Assembly: GCA_022843925.1 (NCBI GenBank) | Contig: JALHMS010000024.1 | Span: 7,285-71,284, forward strand | Source: Burkholderiales bacterium | GTDB lineage: Bacteria > Pseudomonadota > Gammaproteobacteria > Burkholderiales > Ga0077523 | Length of the DNA stretch: 64,000 nucleotides | Direction of reading: 5' to 3' | Part shown: positions 18,315-26,261 of the stretch, piece by piece | Layout of the letters: each line of letters opens with the position of its first letter | Numbering within the stretch: the first letter of the stretch is position 1 | The notes under the pieces: generated by a model | Databases searched by the model: none | What the model saw: the letters and a program-made list of their open reading frames with translations, nothing else | Told to the model about the DNA's origin: nothing | Made by a program: the position numbers and the translations under genes

Positions 18315-19505
18315 TCAGCGGACGGCGAGAACCGCCCCGCCCAGTGCCAGCAGCTGCGTGTCGTTTCCCGGCGCGCCGATCACGGACAGCCCCACCGGAC
18401 ACCCGTCGATCCGGCCCATCGGCAGCGTGATCTGCGGGCAGCCAGCCATCCCGGCGGCGGCCAGCAGAGCGATGCATTGGCCGCGGAAGGCATTCAGGGT
18501 GTCCTGAGGCAGGCCACGCATCGGCGCGATGCCTGGCGTCGTGGGCAACACGATGACCGCATCCCCGCCCAGCAAGGCATGGACATGCGCAGTTGATGTC
18601 ATGCGATGCGCGCGCGCTATCGTCACGAGCGCCGGATCCAGGGTCGCGGCGTAGGCGAAGCGCTCTTTCACCCCGGGACCGAACTGCGGCTTCGCCCGCG
18701 TGACCCACTCCCCGTGCGCTTCCCAGGCTTCCGCGGACTGGAGCACGCGGAAGTCGTCGATCCATCCGGCGAGACCCTGCGGCGCCAGCGCGACACGCTC
18801 CGCGGCGCCGAACAACGATTCGACGCGCGCCACCGCTTCGGCCAGCGCGGCCGTGACGGCGTCCCCGGCCCAGGCAAACGCATCCTCGGCAAGCAGCACG
18901 CGCCCGACCGGCCGCGATGGCGAATCGTCCGCCAGCAGCACGCGACCCACACGTTCGAGAACATCCCCGTCACGCGCGAACCAACCGGCAGTGTCGAACG
19001 ATGGCGCAAGCGCGCAGGCACCTGCGAGCGAGACACGGCCATGCGATGGCCGCATGCCGAGCACACCGCAGAAACTCGCGGGGAGGCGGACCGAGCCGCC
19101 GGTGTCCGAGCCGAGCGCAAAGTCGACGAGCCCGCCGGCGACGGCTGCTGCCGACCCGCTGGAGGACCCGCCGGGCACGCGCCCCTGGGCGTTCACGTTC
19201 ACCGGTGTCCCGTAGTGGGCGTTCTCGCCGAGCAGGCTCCACGCCATCTCGTCGGTGTGCGTTCTGCCGACCATCTCCGCGCCGGCGTCGAGCATTCGCT
19301 GCACGGCCACCGCGGTGACGCCCGCCGGGCCATGCGATCCGAGCCAGTCGGGACTCCCGAAGCCGGTGCGTGCACCGGCGATGTCGTAGAGATCCTTCGC
19401 GCCGAACGTGAGCCCCGTCAACGACCCGGTGCCGCCCGGACGCAGCGCGGCGTGGGTGTGGCGCGTGAAGGCGCCCAAGGTGTCGCGGTCGAGGATGGTG
19501 GCCAT
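18315..19505 (-). CDS. Amidase signature family amidase
   Basis: A 396-residue cytoplasmic amidase with the Ser-cisSer-Lys triad: Lys37 (FGAKDLYDI), Ser114 in PGGSSSGSAAAVA, and nucleophile Ser138 in GSDTGGSVRLPASFCG, 24 residues apart as in the family. It lacks GatA-specific context and is shorter than GatA, so it is probably a catabolic amide hydrolase rather than part of the glutamyl-tRNA amidotransferase. It converges with the flotillin gene, 8 bp away. It may act on acylated amines related to the neighbouring island, but is not in either operon. Confidence 0.87.
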   Translation of the reverse strand: MATILDRDTLGAFTRHTHAALRPGGTGSLTGLTFGAKDLYDIAGARTGFGSPDWLGSHGPAGVTAVAVQRMLDAGAEMVGRTHTDEMAWSLLGENAHYGTPVNVNAQGRVPGGSSSGSAAAVAGGLVDFALGSDTGGSVRLPASFCGVLGMRPSHGRVSLAGACALAPSFDTAGWFARDGDVLERVGRVLLADDSPSRPVGRVLLAEDAFAWAGDAVTAALAEAVARVESLFGAAERVALAPQGLAGWIDDFRVLQSAEAWEAHGEWVTRAKPQFGPGVKERFAYAATLDPALVTIARAHRMTSTAHVHALLGGDAVIVLPTTPGIAPMRGLPQDTLNAFRGQCIALLAAAGMAGCPQITLPMGRIDGCPVGLSVIGAPGNDTQLLALGGAVLAVR

Positions 19506-19556
19506 GGCTTCAGGGGCTGCCCCGCCGGGGCGTCACGGGAGGCGCTGGCGACCGCC

Positions 19557-19763
19557 TCAATACTTCGACCAGTTCACTGCCTTGATGCGGCAGAACATGT
19601 TCGCCGCGAGCGCGAGCAACCCGACCACGGTGAGCAGGACCTGCACCGCCCCGGTGTGCTCGCTGGGGTTCGCATGATCGATCGCGAACGTCAACACGAG
19701 GAAGAGGGCACACACGAGGAAGACGCCGAAGGCGTTGTTCGCTTGGCGGGCATAGAAGGACAT
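19557..19763 (-). CDS. Small two-helix membrane protein
   Basis: A 68-residue protein starting MSFYARQANNAFGVF at 19763. Two hydrophobic segments, FGVFLVCALFLVLTFAI and AVQVLLTVVGLLALAANMF, are joined by a polar turn. The upstream extension read in the same frame is low-complexity and unlikely to be translated. No family recognised. It is encoded 51 bp downstream of the amidase start on the same strand, so it may precede the amidase gene in one transcript. Confidence 0.55.
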   Translation of the reverse strand: MSFYARQANNAFGVFLVCALFLVLTFAIDHANPSEHTGAVQVLLTVVGLLALAANMFCRIKAVNWSKY

Positions 19764-19925
19764 CGTCGGTTTCTCCGAAGGGGAATCGAACTGGCGGGCG
19801 GACTCGCTTCGTCCCGCCGGGAAAACATCCAGACTCTGGCGCACGCGGCACCCGCGCGACCGCGATGGAGGATACCTCGACATGCGCTGCGGGCGTGCAC
19901 GGCGGTGCCTGCAGACGCCGGTGAA

Positions 19926-20180
19926 TCAGGCACCGGTGGCGGCTTCCAGCCGGGTGAGCCACTCGAGCGCCGCCTCCCGGGAAGCACCACACATCTCCTC
20001 CGACGGCCTCAGACCCGAACAGCATGCGGGGCGTTCCGGCCGACCGAAGATCGCACAGCGGTGATCCTCGGTGAGCTGCACGCAGCGCACGCCGGCCGGC
20101 TTGCCATGGGGCATGCCGGGGATGGGGCTCGAGATGGATGGCGCGATGCAGCAGGCTCCGCAGCCGGATCGGCATTGCAT
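19926..20180 (-). CDS. YkgJ-type cysteine cluster protein
   Basis: An 84-residue protein with the cysteine pattern of the YkgJ/UPF0153 zinc- or iron-chelating family: CRSGCGACC at the N-terminus, then [21 protein letters not shown], and a late Cys in EEMCG. The start [11 protein letters not shown] at 20180 puts the cluster at the very N-terminus, as in the family. The function of the family is unknown; metal binding is predicted from the cysteines. It stands alone between divergent small genes. Confidence 0.75.
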   Translation of the reverse strand: MQCRSGCGACCIAPSISSPIPGMPHGKPAGVRCVQLTEDHRCAIFGRPERPACCSGLRPSEEMCGASREAALEWLTRLEAATGA

Positions 20181-20311
20181 CGGACAGGCCCCGTTTCGAT
20201 GGAATCCTCCGAGAATACTTCGCGCGATCCGGGCTGTCGTTGACGTAACGAATGGCCGGCGGCGATGCTCGCGCCTACGATGGGGATTCCATCCAACCAC
20301 GGACACCTGCC

Positions 20312-20788
20312 ATGCCGAAACCTGCCGCACTGCTGCTCTCCGCCCTGATGTTCTCCTTCGTACTGTCGATTCCCGCCGCCCAGGCGAACGAGGACGAAGA
20401 CGACGCCGGCTTCCGTCGGCAGCTCGCGCCGGCTGTCCTCGGCCCCAAACTCGGCAACACCGCAGCGCGCAAGGAGTTCAACTTCGGCCGTTCCGTCGGA
20501 AGGGCCTGGCTCGCACCCGCCGGCGAGCTGCAGCTCGATTCCTGGGTGCAGCATCGCGGCTTGCTGTGCGCCACGTACGAGACCGGGATCCGGTTCGGCG
20601 AGGGAGAGAACGGCTGCGCCGATGCGGAGTGGCTCGCGCCGACTCACTGGCTGACGCGGCATCGGCAATGCAACAGCGCACTCATTCACCATGTGGGCAC
20701 CGATATCGACACGGACATGGTGCGGGTCTTCGACCGCGTGACCTGCGCGCAGCGGCTCGTCCGCTGCACGGGAAGCTGTCCGAAATAG
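20312..20788 (+). CDS. Secreted protein of unknown function
   Basis: A 158-residue protein with a clear signal peptide ([19 protein letters not shown], cleavage after AQA). The mature part begins with an acidic NEDEDDAG stretch and carries cysteines in [32 protein letters not shown] and SCPK, suggesting disulfides in the periplasm. I do not recognise a family. It ends 4 bp before the next gene, a membrane protein with a DUF3592-like domain, so the two are probably co-translated. Confidence 0.65.
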   Translation: MPKPAALLLSALMFSFVLSIPAAQANEDEDDAGFRRQLAPAVLGPKLGNTAARKEFNFGRSVGRAWLAPAGELQLDSWVQHRGLLCATYETGIRFGEGENGCADAEWLAPTHWLTRHRQCNSALIHHVGTDIDTDMVRVFDRVTCAQRLVRCTGSCPK

Positions 20789-20792
20789 CTCG

Positions 20793-21689
20793 ATGGGCGA
20801 CGAGATCGTCACGCAGGCCGTCCTCCTGCTTTGGGGCGGCATCGCCGCGGGCCTCGCCATCGGGGGGCTGCTCGGCTGGCGCGCGGGCTTCATGTGGGGG
20901 CTCGGCGTCGGCTGCCTGCTGATCGGCGTCGGTGGGCTCGCCGGCGCGGGGCATCTGGGCTGGCATCGGTGGCAGGCGATCGACGGGACGGTCGCGACGA
21001 CCGGCGTCCTGTTGGACTTCTCTGAAGAGACCGTGAACAACGCGGACGGCCGACGGCTCGTGGTCCGCGCGCCCATCGTGCGATTCGTCACTCCGGACGG
21101 TATGGAGCATCGCGTGCGTGGTCTCGGGGGCAGCCAGGGGCGCGCCTCCCCGGGGGATCCCGTCGCGGTGCGCTATCGACCGGAAGACCCCTCGCACGCC
21201 ATCGTCGCCGATGCCCAGAACCTCTGGGCCGGCGTCTGGGGGCTCGGGATGTTCGGCGTCGTCCCGTTGCTGGTCGGCATCGCGGCAACCCCGTGGCGCG
21301 GCACGCGGGTAGCGCCGCATCGCATCGCAGAGCGTCCCCGGGGCAAGCGGGCGGTACGCGCCCACAAGGCCGCGTCGCGCGCGCGTCTGCCGGCCACAGC
21401 GGCGACCAACGATGCCGCGCAAGGGCTGACACCCCGACAGCGGCGCGCGATGACCTGGAGCATGGGTATCGGGCACGGGCTCATGGTGGCCGCGTTCGTG
21501 GCGGCCTGGCTCCTGGCGGATGACGTGGGGCACGCCGTCGCCGCCTGCTTCACGGCGATCACGCCGGCGTTCGTCGCGTACGGCGTGGGGAGCGCGATCC
21601 GCAACCGCACCTGGCACGCCGGCGTCACCCTGGTCATGGCGGCACTGGTCTTCCTGCTGTTCGCAGTCGGTCTGTGGCTGTTCACCTGA
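20793..21689 (+). CDS. DUF3592-like membrane protein
   Basis: A 298-residue protein. An N-terminal hydrophobic hairpin (residues about 8-52) precedes a soluble domain, about 60-140, resembling DUF3592: AIDGTVATTGVLLDF, then VRAPIVRFVTPDGMEHRV, and DPVAVRYRPEDPSHAIV. A third span is near residue 150. After a basic linker (PRGKRAVRAHKAASRARL) come three more spans. Function unknown. Transcribed with the secreted protein upstream; the Coq7-like gene follows on the same strand after 83 bp. Confidence 0.65.
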   Translation: MGDEIVTQAVLLLWGGIAAGLAIGGLLGWRAGFMWGLGVGCLLIGVGGLAGAGHLGWHRWQAIDGTVATTGVLLDFSEETVNNADGRRLVVRAPIVRFVTPDGMEHRVRGLGGSQGRASPGDPVAVRYRPEDPSHAIVADAQNLWAGVWGLGMFGVVPLLVGIAATPWRGTRVAPHRIAERPRGKRAVRAHKAASRARLPATAATNDAAQGLTPRQRRAMTWSMGIGHGLMVAAFVAAWLLADDVGHAVAACFTAITPAFVAYGVGSAIRNRTWHAGVTLVMAALVFLLFAVGLWLFT

Positions 21690-21772
21690 GCCCGCCCGGT
21701 CTCCAGGCCAAGTCCACGGGAACCTCGCGCGGCCCATGTGAGTCTCTCCAGCCCCGTCGATGGAGTCGCCTC

Positions 21773-22333
21773 TTGCAAGCCGACATCACCCTGCCGGCCA
21801 ACGCCGGCATCGCACCACCCCGCCCGACCTGGCTCGTCCGCGACCTGCGGTCCGACCACGCCGGGGAGACCGGCGCCGTGTGGATCTACAAGGCCATTCT
21901 CGCCATTTCGCGCGATGCCGAAGTGCGCGCCTTCGCGACGCGACACCTCGAGACCGAGCAACGACATCTCGCGGAGATGGAAGTCTGGGTGCCCGCCCAC
22001 CAACGATCCCGCCTGCTGCCCGTCTGGTGCGTCGCGGGCTTCATGACCGGCGCCATCCCCGCGCTCCTCGGCCGCGAATGGGTGTTCCACACGATCGAGG
22101 CAGTCGAGACCTTCGTCGACCGGCACTACGCGGAGCAGGTCGAGCGCCTCGCCGGGATGCCGGCCTTCGCCGACCTGCGCGATCTCATGGAGACGTGCCG
22201 CCTCGACGAATGCGAACACCGCGACGAAGCTGCCGAGTCCGTCACGTCACCCGGCGGACCGCTCCTGCGGGCGTGGGCCGCGATCGTCGGGACCGGCTCA
22301 GCGATGGCCGTGGAGATCGTGCGGCGGGTGTGA
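21773..22333 (+). CDS. coq7: Coq7-type demethoxyubiquinone hydroxylase
   Basis: About 186 residues from a TTG at 21773 with GGAG 8 nt upstream. An ATG at 21674 gives a longer reading overlapping the previous gene with unconserved sequence. It is a ferritin-like diiron protein: Glu32 in RSDHAGETGAVWIYKA, ETEQRHLAEME, the second pair from EAVETFVDRHY, and DECEHRDEAAE. Expected reaction: O2-dependent hydroxylation of demethoxyubiquinol in ubiquinone biosynthesis, on the inner membrane face. No other ubi gene is adjacent. Confidence 0.85.
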   Translation: MQADITLPANAGIAPPRPTWLVRDLRSDHAGETGAVWIYKAILAISRDAEVRAFATRHLETEQRHLAEMEVWVPAHQRSRLLPVWCVAGFMTGAIPALLGREWVFHTIEAVETFVDRHYAEQVERLAGMPAFADLRDLMETCRLDECEHRDEAAESVTSPGGPLLRAWAAIVGTGSAMAVEIVRRV

Positions 22334-22380
22334 GGCTGGCCCCGGAGGCGCAGGGAGCCTCTGCAGTTACGGTCGCCGAT

Positions 22381-22408
22381 GTATTACCATCACGGCACTT
22401 GGTAACAC
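22381..22408. promoter_or_regulatory. Palindromic operator candidate upstream of the AbrB/PIN pair
   Basis: GTATTACCA and TGGTAACAC form 9-bp arms with a single mismatch, separated by 10 bp, ending 14 bp before the antitoxin start. AbrB-type antitoxins repress their own promoter through such inverted repeats. The position over the ribosome-binding and promoter region fits autoregulation. Confidence 0.6.
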
Positions 22409-22422
22409 TTCCGGAGATTTCC

Positions 22423-22671
22423 ATGGCGACAACCCTCACCAGCAAAGGCCAGGTCACGATCCCAAAGCGCATTCGTGACGCCATGAACCTGGTGCCCGGC
22501 GCGGCGGTGGAGTTCTCGGTGAATGCTGCCGGCGAGGTGGTTCTTCATCCGCCCAAGGCTGGGAAGGGCAAACGCGCTCCGTCCCGCGATCGATTCGACG
22601 CGGTGCGCGGCCGCGCCGACGTGCGCTGGCGGACCGATGAGCTGATGAAGCTGTTGCGCGCCGACGATTGA
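22423..22671 (+). CDS. vapB: AbrB/MazE-type antitoxin (VapB)
   Basis: An 82-residue protein. Its N-terminal SpoVT-AbrB domain, TLTSKGQVTIPKRIRDAMNLVPGAAVEFSV, is the swapped-hairpin DNA-binding fold. The basic C-terminal half (KAGKGKRAPSRDRFDAVRGRADVRW) would bind and neutralise the toxin. The ATG at 22423 follows CCGGAG. Its stop overlaps the PIN toxin start, giving translational coupling, and a palindrome sits just upstream. Confidence 0.88.
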   Translation: MATTLTSKGQVTIPKRIRDAMNLVPGAAVEFSVNAAGEVVLHPPKAGKGKRAPSRDRFDAVRGRADVRWRTDELMKLLRADD

Positions 22672-23069
22672 TGGTTCTCGTCGACACCAACGTCCTGGTG
22701 GACGTGCTGCAGAACGATCCGCAATGGGCCGAATGGTCGATCGCCCAACTCCGCGCACAGGCCAAGCTGCATGCCCTGGCGATCAACCCGATCATCTATG
22801 CCGAGATTTCGCTGTCGTTCTCCACGCTCGAAGCCCTGGACGACGTGGTGTCGGCGATGGCTCTGGATCTGCGCGAGATCCCGCGGCCTGCCCTTTTCCT
22901 GGCCGCGAAGGCGTTTGCCCAGTACCGCCAGCGCGGCGGCGCCAAGGCGCAGGTGCTGCCCGACTTCTTCATCGGCGCGCACGCTGCCGTCGAGGGCTGG
23001 CCCTTGCTCACCCGAGACGCCAGCCGCTTCAGAACCTACTTCCCGACGCTGGAGGTAGTGGCTCCTTGA
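22671..23069 (+). CDS. vapC: PIN-domain toxin (VapC)
   Basis: A 132-residue PIN-domain ribonuclease. Acidic metal-binding residues are visible in VLVDTNVLVDVL, IIYAEISLSF, LPDFFIGAHA and LLTRDASRF, the usual four-acid arrangement. The ATG overlaps the antitoxin stop (TGATG), so this start is preferred over the TTG one codon earlier. Known VapC toxins cut tRNA or rRNA; the target here is unknown. Confidence 0.88.
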   Translation: MVLVDTNVLVDVLQNDPQWAEWSIAQLRAQAKLHALAINPIIYAEISLSFSTLEALDDVVSAMALDLREIPRPALFLAAKAFAQYRQRGGAKAQVLPDFFIGAHAAVEGWPLLTRDASRFRTYFPTLEVVAP

Positions 23070-23631
23070 GCCCAGGAGCCGCGTCGCCTCAACGGGGCCC
23101 GTTTCGGGGTCGGGCCTACGCAACCAATCGGGATATCGACGTCTCAGGAACCACGCGGTGCTCTCCATGAGTCCGAAGCCGCTTACACCCGCTAAACGAC
23201 CACTGAAAAGGGGCGTTAGAGCGATGAACGCAAACGTATCCAGGATGCAGCGTCGGGGACATGAGGAGGTTGCGTGGGTCCAACCCGCGGAGAGAGGTGA
23301 CCACGAGGTCGGCAACGAGCCCGGCACAACTTGAAGTGACCGCATCGACTCGGACGGTACCGCCAGCTCCGCATCCGCGGCAGAGCCTCCGCGTCGGTCC
23401 GCCACTTGGGGCAAAATCCGAGGACATCAACTGTAAGGGCCAAAACCGCTCGGATGGCTGGGCGGAAGCCGGGCGCGCCGCCAAGTCCGCCCGAATCGCG
23501 ACGCTGATCCGGTGAGTCGAGCACGGCCCACGCACTTCGCGGTCGACCACTCGCGCACCGCACGCATCGATTGCCCGGGGATTCAAACTGAAACGACGTC
23601 CGGTTTCAGCCGACTGCAGGAGGAGAACGCA
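23070..23631. other. Intergenic stretch with no supported gene
   Basis: 562 bp between the PIN toxin and the di-heme gene. Open frames on both strands are antisense extensions or arginine-rich composition artefacts, with no recognisable domain. The only credible element is the ribosome-binding site AGGAGGAG at 23,618-23,625, just before the di-heme start. I see no repeat, terminator or insertion-sequence end. Confidence 0.5.
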
Positions 23632-25020
23632 ATGGCATCGCGCTTCGTTGGACTGATGATGGCGCTCGGCGTGGCCAGCGTCACCATTGCCGCCACGGAC
23701 GCGGACAACGGCTTCACGATCCACCAGTTCGACGCCGACGCCTACGCCCACCCCGCACCGGTCCTGAGCTATCGGGAGCGCGAGACCTTCCTGCACGGGC
23801 GCAGTCATTTCAAGCGGCGCTGGATTGCGCCCATCACCTTCAACGGCGAATGGGGGCTGGGCCCCACGTTCATCCAGACGCGCTGCTCCGAGTGCCATAT
23901 CAACAACGGCCGCGGCGGGCCACCCGCTTCGGCGAACGAGCAGCTCTCCACCATGCTGGTGCGCCTGAGCCTGCCGGGCACCGACGAGCACGGCGGCCCC
24001 AAGCCCGATCCGAACTACGGCGACCAGTTCCAGAACAACGCCCTCCAGGCGCAGGAAGTGGATCTGCGCTATTCCTTCGAAAAGGTACCCGCCGAGGCCG
24101 ACCTCTACCTCGACTGGGAAGAGCACGTCGTCACCCTGCCCGACGGCGAAAAGGTCCCGATGCGCAAGCCGCGCCTGCGCATCGAGAATCTGGCCTTCGG
24201 CCCGCTGGGCGAAGGCGCCATGATGTCGATTCGCAACACCCAGCCCGTGTTCGGCCTGGGGCTCCTCGAGGCCGTGTCGGAGGACACGCTGAAGGCTCTC
24301 GCCGCCGAGCAGCAGAAGCAGGGTCTCAACGGCCGTATCAACTACGTCTGGGACTTCATCAACGAGCGCACGGCCGTGGGCCGCTTCGGCTGGAAGGCCG
24401 GGCAAGCCACCCTGATGGGCCAGACGGCGGTCGCCTTCCTGGGTGATCTGGGCGTGACTTCGCGCTACCAGCGCGTGAACAACTGTCCGCCCGTGCAGAA
24501 GGCCTGTCTGATCCAGCCCATCACCAACGACCCCGAGATCCTCGACTCGGACATGGTGGATTTCGAGTTGTGGCTGCGCGGGCTGGCCGTGCCTGCCCGT
24601 CGCAACCTGGACGACCCGCAAGTCCAGCAGGGTGGGAAGCTGTTCGCGGAGGTGGGGTGCGCGAACTGCCATACGCCCGTGATGACGACTGCGGCGGCTT
24701 ACCCCGCTTTTCCCAAGCTCGCCAACCGCTTGTTCTATCCCTACACCGATCTGCTGCTGCACGACATGGGCGAGGAACTCGCCGACCACCGTCCCGAGTT
24801 CAAGGCCGGGGGCCGCGACTGGCGCACGGCGCCTCTGTGGGGCATCGGCTTGAACAAGACGGTCAATGGCCAGACTGCGCTGCTGCACGATGCGCGTGCC
24901 CGCACGGTGCTCGAAGCCATTCTGTGGCACGGAGGCGAAGGCACAGCGCCGCGCAGTGCCTTCACCCGGCTGAAGAAGGAAGATCGCGACGCGCTCGTGC
25001 GCTACGTCGAGTCGATTTGA
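23632..25020 (+). CDS. Periplasmic di-heme oxidoreductase (DUF1111 / DHOR family)
   Basis: A 462-residue c-type cytochrome-like protein. The start at 23632 follows AGGAGGAG, and a signal peptide (MASRFVGLMMALGVASVTIA) sends it to the periplasm. Two heme attachment motifs are present: CSECH (85-89) and CANCH (343-347). Flanking family sequence includes GLGPTF before the first motif and FGWKAGQATLMGQTAVAFLGDLG mid-protein. The natural partners and reaction of DHOR proteins are poorly defined; thiol oxidation has been proposed. No imelysin or peroxidase gene accompanies it. It is bracketed by two toxin-antitoxin pairs. Confidence 0.87.
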   Translation: MASRFVGLMMALGVASVTIAATDADNGFTIHQFDADAYAHPAPVLSYRERETFLHGRSHFKRRWIAPITFNGEWGLGPTFIQTRCSECHINNGRGGPPASANEQLSTMLVRLSLPGTDEHGGPKPDPNYGDQFQNNALQAQEVDLRYSFEKVPAEADLYLDWEEHVVTLPDGEKVPMRKPRLRIENLAFGPLGEGAMMSIRNTQPVFGLGLLEAVSEDTLKALAAEQQKQGLNGRINYVWDFINERTAVGRFGWKAGQATLMGQTAVAFLGDLGVTSRYQRVNNCPPVQKACLIQPITNDPEILDSDMVDFELWLRGLAVPARRNLDDPQVQQGGKLFAEVGCANCHTPVMTTAAAYPAFPKLANRLFYPYTDLLLHDMGEELADHRPEFKAGGRDWRTAPLWGIGLNKTVNGQTALLHDARARTVLEAILWHGGEGTAPRSAFTRLKKEDRDALVRYVESI

Positions 25021-25138
25021 TCGCGCGCGTCGGCTCCGGGGTCCGGGCGGCTCGGCTCTGGGGTCGGCAAGCTCGGCTCTGGGCTCTGGGGTCGGACCCA
25101 GGCAACCGCAGGGTGCGCAGGAGGCGAACTTCGACTGT

Positions 25139-25540
25139 CTACCGCCACAGCTTCAAGGCGCAGTGCGACGCGGCGTGCGTGAAGTCCTGATCCGTCGTGA
25201 GCAATGTCAGACCGTGTCGCAGGCAGAGCTGGGCAAGAAGCGCATCGATGGTTCCAATCTGCACGCCGGCGCGCCGACAAACGTTTCGCACCTCCGCTGC
25301 CTCGATGTGGTCCTGCCGGTCGGGCGCAATGAGCGGCAGGGCCTGGAATCGGGTGATGATGTCCCTGCGCGCACGGGGACCGGCAAATCCCTGAAGCAAC
25401 TCTTGAAGGATCAGGCCGGTCGTGACGACCAGGTCATTACCTTCCAACGCGTTTCGCAACGCATCGACTTCCGGCACCGGAGGCGCACTGCTTCGACGAA
25501 AGGCGAGGGACCAGACGCTGGTGTCGACGAGCAGCGTCAT
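25139..25540 (-). CDS. vapC: PIN-domain toxin (VapC)
   Basis: A 133-residue PIN ribonuclease, unrelated in close sequence to the one at 22,671. Acidic residues are in LLVDTSVWSLAF, LILQELLQGF, GTIDALLAQL and LLTTDQDFTHAA. The ATG at 25540 overlaps the upstream antitoxin stop (ATGA). The 118 bp after its stop, toward the di-heme gene, contain short GGCTCTGGGGTCGG repetitions but no gene. Confidence 0.88.
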   Translation of the reverse strand: MTLLVDTSVWSLAFRRSSAPPVPEVDALRNALEGNDLVVTTGLILQELLQGFAGPRARRDIITRFQALPLIAPDRQDHIEAAEVRNVCRRAGVQIGTIDALLAQLCLRHGLTLLTTDQDFTHAASHCALKLWR

Positions 25541-25737
25541 TCGCGCGAGCGTTCCGCCTTGTAGTCGAATGAGGGTTCCCATTCGAGCTTGCCCATGAGT
25601 TCCACGAGCCGTTTCTGGCCACGGCGGGCGATGAACTCCTGCAGGGCGAGCGTGACCGCTGCCTTCTTGGTGCGCTCCCCACTCACTTCCAGCGCGCGTT
25701 CCAGGAGTTCCGGATCGATCGAAAGGTTGGTCGCCAT
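25537..25737 (-). CDS. vapB: VapB-type antitoxin
   Basis: A 66-residue protein, MATNLSIDPELLERALEV then GERTKKAAVTLALQEFIARRGQKRLVELMGKLEW. This is a ribbon-helix-helix N-terminus followed by an acidic/aromatic toxin-binding tail, as in the VapB family with DUF2191. The start at 25737 is the first family-conserved methionine; upstream readings are non-homologous. It is translationally coupled to vapC by a 4-nt overlap. No clear palindrome was found upstream. Confidence 0.85.
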   Translation of the reverse strand: MATNLSIDPELLERALEVSGERTKKAAVTLALQEFIARRGQKRLVELMGKLEWEPSFDYKAERSRE

Positions 25738-25952
25738 GTGCCACTCTCCACACATCAGGTCACACAGTACGACAGGCGGGGAGGCGGTGCAATGAGCGGC
25801 GCACGGGGTCGGGTCTTGCAATCGAGCAGTGCTCTTCTTGACGCCCGCCGCCACCACCTACACCTACGACGCCGGTGACCGCCCGACCCAGATCACCGGC
25901 TCGGTGGGCGGCACCATCACACGCACCTACGAAAACGGCGCCCGCCGTTTCA

Positions 25953-26004
25953 GTGGAGGCTCCCGTTCCGCAGGAACGTGAAGCGTCGCGGGCCGTAGCC
26001 ACAA
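25953..26004 (+). repeat. 52-nt structured element, copy 1, inside the RHS remnant
   Basis: Begins GTGGAGGCT and ends GTAGCCACAA. It can fold with a closing GGCT/AGCC stem and an inner hairpin GTTCC-GCA-GGAAC. It shares the core CGTGAAGCG and the flanks with copy 2, while the inner stem differs by paired changes. Confidence 0.6.
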
Positions 26005-26159
26005 CCGCTTCGACACCTCCGCCACGGGGTTGGCGCCCCTGGGGGCCGGCACCAGCACGCTGACGTACACCTACGATGCCGCCAGCCGCCACATGCAGCC
26101 TAAGCTCCCCAATGGCGGGACCGTCGATTACGCGTATTCGAGCGAATTCGACCGCTTCG

Positions 26160-26211
26160 GTGCAGGCTCATGCGCCGGAGGCGCGTGAAGCGCAGCGGGC
26201 CGGAGCCACAA
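26160..26211 (+). repeat. 52-nt structured element, copy 2, inside the RHS remnant
   Basis: Same length as copy 1 and 207 nt downstream. Begins GTGCAGGCTC and ends GGAGCCACAA. The inner hairpin is GCGCC-GGA-GGCGC, so the stem is kept although its bases differ from copy 1. It places a TGA at the same relative site. Confidence 0.6.
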
Positions 26212-26261
26212 TGCGAATCAGTTGACCGGACTCACCTACAAGAGGAACACGCTGGGGGATC

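Noticed and set aside
18315-19505. GatA subunit of glutamyl-tRNA amidotransferase
   Set aside because: Shorter than GatA and not linked to gatB/gatC; fits a stand-alone amidase better.
23216-23563. Cysteine-containing minus-strand frame as a possible transposase fragment
   Set aside because: CPKW and CRARC do not form a recognisable zinc-ribbon or catalytic motif, and no inverted repeats flank it.
23116-24930. 604-codon minus-strand frame
   Set aside because: Antisense to the di-heme oxidoreductase gene with its two CxxCH motifs; no domain of its own.
25979-26190. Selenocysteine read-through of the two TGA codons in the RHS fragment
   Set aside because: The inner hairpin lies before the TGA, not after it as in bacterial SECIS elements, and the fragment has no start or full domain.
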